From positions 12,501-63,224 of the forward strand of contig MU405397.1 in assembly GCA_022836615.1 (NCBI GenBank): a stretch of DNA of 50,724 nucleotides, given 5' to 3'. The notes under the pieces were generated by a model. The model was not told the origin of the DNA, made no database searches, and saw only the letters and a program-made list of their open reading frames with translations. Every line of letters starts with the position of its first letter. Within the stretch, counting starts at the first letter, position 1. The DNA comes from Annulohypoxylon bovei var. microspora. Taxonomy: Eukaryota; Ascomycota; Sordariomycetes; Xylariales; Hypoxylaceae. Made by a program: the position numbers and the translations under genes. Of this stretch, positions 44,768 through 50,724 are shown piece after piece.

Positions 44768-45292
44768 ATGGAGCAGGACGACGGACTAGGTCAAGCAAAA
44801 TTGCTGTACTCTCAGCTGAAAAGTGAGAGGAAGGGAAAGGAATCGGCAGAGCAGTGTGATCTTTGCGACTCACAGTATCGACTCCATTGCACACATCTCT
44901 CGTCTGACCAGTGTGCAGAATTGAAACCTTCAAGATACGGGTTTGCCGTAGACGGTGAACACGATTCCGTCCAAGTTTACGGGTGTGGACATGCCTACAG
45001 CAATAAACGCCGCGTAAAATCTAGAGCCTGCGGAACAAGAAAGTATCGGAAGGGAATGTGTACCGAATGTTGGAGTATCCTAATATATGGAAGATCAATC
45101 CGAATAGGTAAGTTGGAGGGCGTTAGAAGACCTAAAAGAAATAAAAACACTAGCAGGTCTTCTAAGGTGCGCGTTGAAGATACTGCCAAGCCACTTAAGC
45201 GTACTCAAGGGATTATACCGAAGAGATGGGTTCGTAGAGGCCCGGTAGTAGGTAACGTTGAGAAAAGCGGGAAGAAGATTGTACTATTCTAA
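44768..45292 (+). CDS. Hypothetical cysteine/lysine-rich protein
   Basis: A single open frame of 174 codons from an ATG preceded by AATAAC. It has no signal peptide. Cysteines are arranged as QCDLCDSQYRLHC, then YGCGHAYSN, RACG and GMCTECW, which could bind one or two zinc ions. The C-terminal third is very basic (RRPKRNKNTSRSSKVRV and KRTQGIIPKRWVRRG), suggesting RNA or DNA binding or a nuclear location. I do not recognise a family. Spaced CxxC pairs and lysine content argue for a real protein, while the lack of introns and AT-rich surroundings leave doubt. Many small fungal accessory proteins look like this. Confidence 0.5.
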   Translation: MEQDDGLGQAKLLYSQLKSERKGKESAEQCDLCDSQYRLHCTHLSSDQCAELKPSRYGFAVDGEHDSVQVYGCGHAYSNKRRVKSRACGTRKYRKGMCTECWSILIYGRSIRIGKLEGVRRPKRNKNTSRSSKVRVEDTAKPLKRTQGIIPKRWVRRGPVVGNVEKSGKKIVLF

Positions 45293-46676
45293 GCCTATCA
45301 AATGGTAAGTAGTGAACTACATTGTTTAGTTATTTCATTGTAATAAGAGAATATGGTACAATTCAATTGCCAGAGTACAAAAAGCCTTTCTACTCTTTCA
45401 TTACATTGAATAGGTAGGAAATGACTGTGTTAATGTGACCTGAGGTTTGCCCCTTTAGTAAGAGGATGCCCTCACATCATTACCTAAACTCGGGAGCTAG
45501 GTTAGGTGGTTTTCTATTCGGTATAAAATTATATACCTACGTTAGGTTCGAGATTATTCATATTTGACAATTGGCAAGTATCGTTGCTCTATTAGTATGA
45601 CGTTTGAGAGTAGCTACTCTAATAAAGCAAGCTAAACAGCCACAAACGAGAACGAGTTTTGTGCAATTCAGAGTTGATTGATAATATTTATAATTTGATT
45701 CGTTATTTTGACTATTCGCAAGGGGTTTATATATGGCATGATACTACTTCTGTACATCTTTAATATCCGCAGTTATCACTGCAAAGTAAATCGTCATAAA
45801 TTTCCCTAACTACAACTAACACTATTACCCATATGAAGGTAGCAGGAAACACACTAGGGCTTGAGGTCAGCTAAGGAATATTGACGTGATAAGAAATAAT
45901 ATATATAATAATTATACTTAGTAGGTATAACTATAGTTATCGATAGGTTTGGATAACCTCACTTTTGGTTGATCATGTATCAGGTAATAACAAAGGCTTC
46001 TTGATTTTATCTATATCTTAGAAAAGCTAATTCGATAAAATCAGTTAATTGCCTTCCGGTAGGTACCTGATATAGTTTATATATTGACTAACTTTGATTT
46101 ATATCGTGGAACCTTTAGGTACCTAAGGCGTTTCGGTTCTTATAGTCGTCGTTTTCTAACATCCCATCGTCGTCTTTTTCAGCTTCCTATCGTCATCCAC
46201 TTCTGATTGTATCGTCAACTCTGCTGTCTGACCTAAGGGTGGGTATTCACCCACCTTAACGTTTTACCTGTCTGATTTCCCAAGCTGCTCTTTCTATATT
46301 ACACATCATTCACCATTCACATTACAAAAACAACATTTTCTCAACCTGTTCTACATTCAATCCAAACCTTACCCAACATCAATCCTTCACAGCAGATCTT
46401 CTCTGTTCACCACTGACCTTCTTTTACTCAACATTCACAACCATCAAATATTCCTATTGTTGTCTTCTCTAACTGTGGACACATTCATTTACCAATTCTA
46501 CACATTCATTTACTAATTCTACACACGTGTTTACTACCTACACACTTGTCTACTGCCTACACACTCTGTTCACAGAGCTGGCGGTATCAACCCTCACGTC
46601 ATATCATCCCCATTGACTTCTTTCCTTGACAACCAAATACACCTGAAACCAAGGTAGCAAAGTAACATTTGGAAAG
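45293..46676. other. AT-rich intergenic region with CT-rich leader
   Basis: The first 850 bp is very AT-rich, with the palindrome TTAGGTACCTAA at 46115-46126. From about 46260 the plus strand turns pyrimidine-rich (many CATTCACA/TTCACAAC words), typical of a long fungal 5' leader for the gene at 46677. It holds the tandem repeat at 46480-46568. Confidence 0.6.
46480..46568 (+). repeat. Imperfect tandem repeat, 21/21/19/19 bp
   Basis: Four units begin CACA and end CTA: two with CATTCATTTAC and AATTCTA, and two shorter ones with TTTACTACCTA and TCTACTGCCTA; a fifth partial CACACTCTG follows. It lies in the probable 5' leader of the DUF7730-like gene. Confidence 0.75.
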
Positions 46677-48436
46677 ATGTCTACCACTGGAGAGATTCTG
46701 ACTGGTGCTACTGTGGAAGGGATTGTCAAGCTTCCTGATCCACACCACCCCCTCGCTCATCATACCGTGAAGAATGACCAAACCTATTTCTTCATGCTTC
46801 CTTTAGAAGTAAGTATCACCCACCCCCATCAAACACTATTATATCATCATCAATCAACTAATAACCTTTTAGGTCCGACTCATGATTTATGAGTACGTTG
46901 TGGCCGTCGGCAAGCCCATTCAACCAAGGCAAATAATCAAAGGATCTAACAAGTTTACATGGGGAAAGGCCAGTCATTCGCATGGCTATGATGACTTAGA
47001 TGTGTACCCACATCAGGGTAACCTTGAGAGTTCTGAGCCGGTGCCCCTAGAGATCATTACTCTGGCACGTGTTTCACGAAGGATATACCATGACCTCGAA
47101 GGACGCCCTGTCTTTTACCGTATCAATTCTTTCCAATTTGAACAGGTCGAGGATCTCCATATATTCCTGTCGGCCATCACCCCCAAGCGAAGAGCAATGA
47201 TTCGGTACATTGCGTTGAACAGCTATCTTGACAATCGCACGTATATGCCTAGATGGCCGAGAACAGTTCAGGCAGGGGATTACATCTCCAGAACAACCAA
47301 CTACGACTCCAATTGTTGTCTCCTACCCCTACTAAGCCAATGCAAAGGTCTCAAGGAGCTATCAGGTTTAAAGCTATGTATGCTGCTAGATTCCAATCAA
47401 CTGAAGGCTATTTCAAGCGTGCCGCTGGACGCACCCTCTGTGTTGAATCTGCCATTCGTCCAGATAAAAACACGCTTGACTGGTGCAGGCTACTTTACGC
47501 TCGGAGACTCCCATCACATCCCAATTTCAATATTGAAAAAGATGTGGTCGAAAGATCTAGATGACGATTCATTATTTCTCCCGGAACATATTGAGCTTAT
47601 CCACTGGACACAAAAGCTCAACTCTTCGAGTAAGTATTTTCTCTAGATTGTTGGATTACTTATAACCTAGCTAATCATTGTATCATATAGTGGTCAAGCG
47701 TAGAAGGCCGGAGGATGGAAACATGCGTCCTCAATGGTTTGTGGACCTAGGCAGCGAGGCACGAGTTAAGCAAGCCATCGACATTGCCAAGATCAATTTC
47801 CCAGGCGAAATCCGCATCGACCAGGATCGTTTCAAGAGTGTCGTGGGTCCCGTATCGTCACGGACTAGGCGCAAGAACTGGACGGTCGATCCTGAGCTTG
47901 GTATCTTCCGCTATCAAACACCCAAGTACGGCGCCGAGGGAGCCTTCGTGGCTTGGAATTACGATGTCACTGGTCTACGCTGGAACGACGAGTTGGAACT
48001 GGAATGTCTATTGACCTACCTCCGCCCCGATAGGGATCCCGCCACTTCTTGGGAAAGCGCCGATAAGGTAGTCTTGACGCACAAGGGTGAAAAATCTGCC
48101 TACTACTTCTACACTTGCCGACTAAGAGAAGCCCGATCCAACATGTCGGGCAAGCCTCGCAAGGTTCTCCTTGAACTTCTGCAGACCGTGCCATCCCCTC
48201 ACGATGTTATCAAATTTGTAGGCGGTATCAAAAATTTCCTCCCACAAACATCCGACGGAACTTTCAAGAGCAAGGGGGATAAGGGGGAGCAAGCGGATGA
48301 GAAGAAACACAAGCAAGGTTGGCAGCAATTGAGTAAAGACTGGACATTTACCATTGCAAAGCTTGAGAAGGAGGTAGCCGTTGAAGCATCCGAGGCCGAG
48401 AAAGCGGCGACAAGAGAAGAGTCGAGTGAATCATGA
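46677..48436 (+). CDS. DUF7730-like (F-box-like) large protein
   Basis: Three exons (46677-46808, 46873-47629, 47691-48436) give 544 residues. The first splice joins FFMLPLE to VRLMIYEYVVAVGKPIQP, the LPxEVRxxIYxYVV motif of DUF7730 and related F-box-like fungal domains; LARVSRRIYHDLEGRPVFYR and FLSAITPKRRAMIRYIAL follow at the spacing usual in this family. The rest (about 300-544) has basic and acidic patches and ends with a helix-rich, Glu/Ala tail (EKEVAVEASEAEKAATREE). Function is unknown; such proteins form large expanded families in Sordariomycetes. It has no transmembrane segment or signal peptide. The second splice uses GTAAGT...ATATAG and keeps frame into VKRRRPEDG. Confidence 0.85.
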
Positions 48437-48775
48437 GGATAATGAAGCAGGATGTACGTGGTGCAGTGAACGACACCTGGAAGGCATTGAAGAGAGGCGT
48501 CTACCCACCGATCGTCTCGTACGCGGTTCACACGGGCCATTAATAGTCTCACCTGAATAAGTAGGGGACCTTGCTTAGCTTAGCTATTATCGGTGCTAGG
48601 TCACTGATGGTTTTTTGGAAGGAAAATGGTGGCTTTTTGGGAGGAAAACTGATGGCTTTTTTTGGGAGGAAAAATGATAGCTTTTTTTTTGGGAGGAAAA
48701 ATCTTGCCTTGCTCCACGGTAGCAATCCCCAAGGGCAAGATATCATCGGCTTTGTTCTTAATTAACGTCTGAATT
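48437..48775. other. Convergent intergenic region holding a T-tract repeat
   Basis: 340 bp between the 3' ends of the DUF7730-like gene and the RRM gene. It contains the tandem repeat at 48605-48702. Open frames of 64-65 codons on both strands across it are repeat by-products. Confidence 0.6.
48605..48702. repeat. Four-unit tandem repeat with variable T-tract
   Basis: Each unit has the form TGATGG(C)-T-tract-GGGAGGAAAA, 22-28 bp long. The T-tracts measure 6, 5, 7 and 9. The repeat is in the shared 3' region of two convergent genes. Confidence 0.85.
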
Positions 48776-49882
48776 CTACTCTATCTGCTCGACTGGCTTA
48801 TCTGTGTTATTGCCATCGAGATTGTCCCTCTCCTGCCACTTATTAGACCTTCCACTGGCAAGGTTAACCTTCAACCGCCCGCCACGGAAGAAACTACCGT
48901 TCACAGTCTCCATGGCCGCTTGAGCTTGCTCGGGCGTGGCGAAGTCCACGAAACAGAAATCATGCTGGCCAGGCCTTGAGCGGGCTGACTCGTGGGCCGT
49001 AATTCTCTTGCTGATCGCCTCACTATTGACATGTTAAATAAGAATGCCCTGTCTCTGATCAAACATCCATAAAACGAAAGCGTAGACTTACACCTGGAAA
49101 TCTTTGAATAGCTCGTTAATCTCGGCGGAATTGGTCGCTTGATCATGCATCCTAGGCAGGCCGCCGACGTACAAACGCTGGCCAGCGAAGTCTTTCCGAT
49201 ACCGTAGACCTTCTTCGGCAGAATCAGGAGGCTGCTCTCCACGGGGACTGTCGTCGTTCTTCTCGCCTGACCAGCGGCCCCAACGGTCTTGGCCCGCGGG
49301 GTTCTGCCTGCCACCGGACGCACCACCCTTGGGTACGCATGGACGGCATTTCATCTCTCTGCCCAGCAAGAGCTTACCCTCGAGCGTAGTCATAGCGAGG
49401 TCAGCGGACTCACGATCCGGGAACTCGACGAAGCAGTAGCTCGGGTTCCGGCCCGTGAAGTGGTCGATAGACATGTGAATAGACTCGAAGGTTCCAAGCT
49501 CGTTAGCGTTGAGAATCTCTTCGATGTCGTCCGGCTTAGCTTGGTACCGTAGATTGCCGATGTAGATGCGGCGCCCCTCGGCGATGGCCTTTGCGGCACC
49601 GCCTTCGTCAGACTGAGAGTTTTTATTCGTTCTCTCGCGGTCGAAGGGACGGGTTCCGGGAACCCAGTCGCCTCGCTGCCGACGCTGAGGCTCACGGCTG
49701 GGCTCTGCATCGCTGGAAGCGGCACTGGCGTCCTTGGTCCTCCAGGATGAAGCTGCTAGTCGTCCCTGGTAGGGGGCCCTGGGAGCCCTGGGGGCCCTAG
49801 CCGTCGATGGATCGGAGGCCGATGGACCAGAGGCTCCAGTCCTCCAACTTGATGCACCCCGCCAACTGTCCGAGTCAGTCAT
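48776..49882 (-). CDS. Two-RRM RNA-binding protein
   Basis: Two exons (49882-49092, 49022-48776) give 345 residues. A Ser/Ala/Arg/Pro-rich N-terminus (about 1-100) comes first. RRM1 follows with RRIYIGNLRYQAKPDD (RNP2) and NPSYCFVEFPD (RNP1), then an Arg/Gly-rich linker, and RRM2 with QRLYVGGLPRMHDQ and HDFCFVDFATPEQAQAAME. The intron lies inside RRM2 (donor GTAAGT, acceptor CAATAG) and joins LFKDFQV to EAISKRITAHES. The C-terminus is short and acidic (DKPVEQIE). It probably binds mRNA or pre-rRNA; I cannot assign a named orthologue. The first exon is GC-rich with strong codon bias. It is convergent with the DUF7730-like gene. Confidence 0.88.
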
Positions 49883-50724
49883 TTTTGAATGTCTATCTTA
49901 TTATAGTCGATAGTGAAAACGGGTGAAGGAAAATCTGACAACAGTTCTAATGGTTTTAGTCGGAGAATTTGAGATGATTGGCAGAGATTTCTGGAACTAG
50001 TCAAGACGTGTGGAGTCAACTAGCAAAACCCATCCCTTTATTAGAAGTAACTGTCCAGAAAGTGCTACTATGTTGCAGCTATATTCAATCGGTCCGGACA
50101 CTTCGCTTGGAATCCGGGCTTAGCCCAATATTTAGGCCACCACTAGATTAAAATACCATCAAGGTAGACATTTCACCGTCGTATATCTTATTTTCGCTTC
50201 AAATCTCAATATTGGGTCTAATATGGAGGCCCGTTCGTACAACTGTGCATTTTCAATTTTCAAATTTTTTTTTTTACCTAAAAGGGTAAGGTGTATCCTA
50301 GCCGCGCGAAATTTATCTACTTCAAATTTATAAAGAAAATACTTAAATAATATACGGATATTTATATACCGAAAAGATGTTATTAAATACGTGAGGTCCC
50401 CGCATCCGCGGACACAATAACCCCGAATTTCAGCCACAAAAAACGCCACGCCCCACGCCACACAAAGGGTTTTTTTCCCGAGTTCCCACAGTTCGAACCA
50501 CCCACCCGGCGTTGAATCTTTTTTAACTCCGCGCTAACGCACTTACAACCTTTGATTGGGTGCATCGTTCAATTAAGCGGGGCCCTTGCCCGGGGCCTTA
50601 GTCAGCTAAAATCTCAGCTCTGAAATCCACAGGTTCGATTCCTCGATTTCTCACTTTTACACCCTTTTCAACGTTTTATTCAACCTGCCCGGACGGCCGG
50701 CTTCGTGTTTTTGCTCGGCGCGCT
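49883..50724. other. Intergenic region at window end
   Basis: 840 bp upstream of the RRM gene. It starts AT-rich with an 11-T run near 50266-50276, and becomes more GC-rich after ~50460, perhaps the leader of a gene beyond the edge. A GGTTCGATTCC B-box-like word lies at 50632-50642, but no tRNA cloverleaf fits. No gene is supported. Confidence 0.5.

Noticed and set aside
50612..50652. B-box-like GGTTCGATTCC suggesting a tRNA gene
   Set aside because: The T-stem has two mismatches, no 5' strand matches the 3' acceptor bases, and no anticodon arm of five pairs forms.
6787..50724. Biosynthetic gene cluster or other multi-gene system
   Set aside because: No polyketide synthase, NRPS, terpene synthase, transporter or P450 was found; the oxidoreductases are scattered among housekeeping genes.

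Overview
The window looks like nuclear DNA of a filamentous ascomycete (Pezizomycotina, most likely a Sordariomycete; I cannot fix the order). Genes are broken by short GT...AG introns, mostly about 45-100 nt, several with CTAAC-type branch sites. Families typical of these fungi are present (2EXR, DUF7730-like, DUF3425, Zn2Cys6, GH43, GH72, Rho4). Intergenic DNA is AT-rich and dotted with the short word TAGGTA and its complement. There is no operon structure and no rRNA, CRISPR or convincing tRNA. I rebuilt all exon joins by eye from reading frame, splice signals and family knowledge.

Layout: 1-10 kb is accessory. It holds a secreted DUF8021-like protein cut by the window edge, a small NAD(P)-binding protein, a six-exon secreted eight-cysteine protein with a Kex2-type site, a GH43 arabinanase, and a 3.2-kb gene-poor stretch with two diverged copies of a MITE-like element and a decayed coding region. 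10-15 kb holds an intact 2EXR protein, a decayed Zn2Cys6 regulator, a CHK-kinase-like gene that lost its catalytic middle, and an intact short-chain dehydrogenase.

16-34 kb is a conserved housekeeping block: UPF3 (nonsense-mediated decay), a SIT4/PP6 phosphatase catalytic subunit, DAD1 (DASH/kinetochore), a Rho4-type GTPase, elongin C, lariat-debranching enzyme DBR1, a GH72-like protein that has lost its signal peptide and catalytic nucleophile, ZPR1, and an RNase P/MRP Rpr2-type subunit. RNA metabolism recurs (UPF3, DBR1, Rpr2-type, the RRM protein at 49 kb), but nothing shows that these genes act as a unit.

34-50.7 kb is mixed: a Gfo/Idh/MocA oxidoreductase, a small secreted Ala/Val-rich protein, a second short-chain dehydrogenase, a DUF3425 protein with a premature stop, an ochratoxinase-like amidohydrolase with all metal ligands, an unknown Cys/Lys-rich protein, a large DUF7730-like protein, a tandem repeat with variable T-tracts, and a two-RRM protein. 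I did not find a clear new multi-gene system. The strongest leads are the secreted eight-cysteine protein, the GH72 pseudoenzyme, the possible mitochondrial presequence on DBR1, the MITE pair, and the cluster of decayed regulator and enzyme genes.
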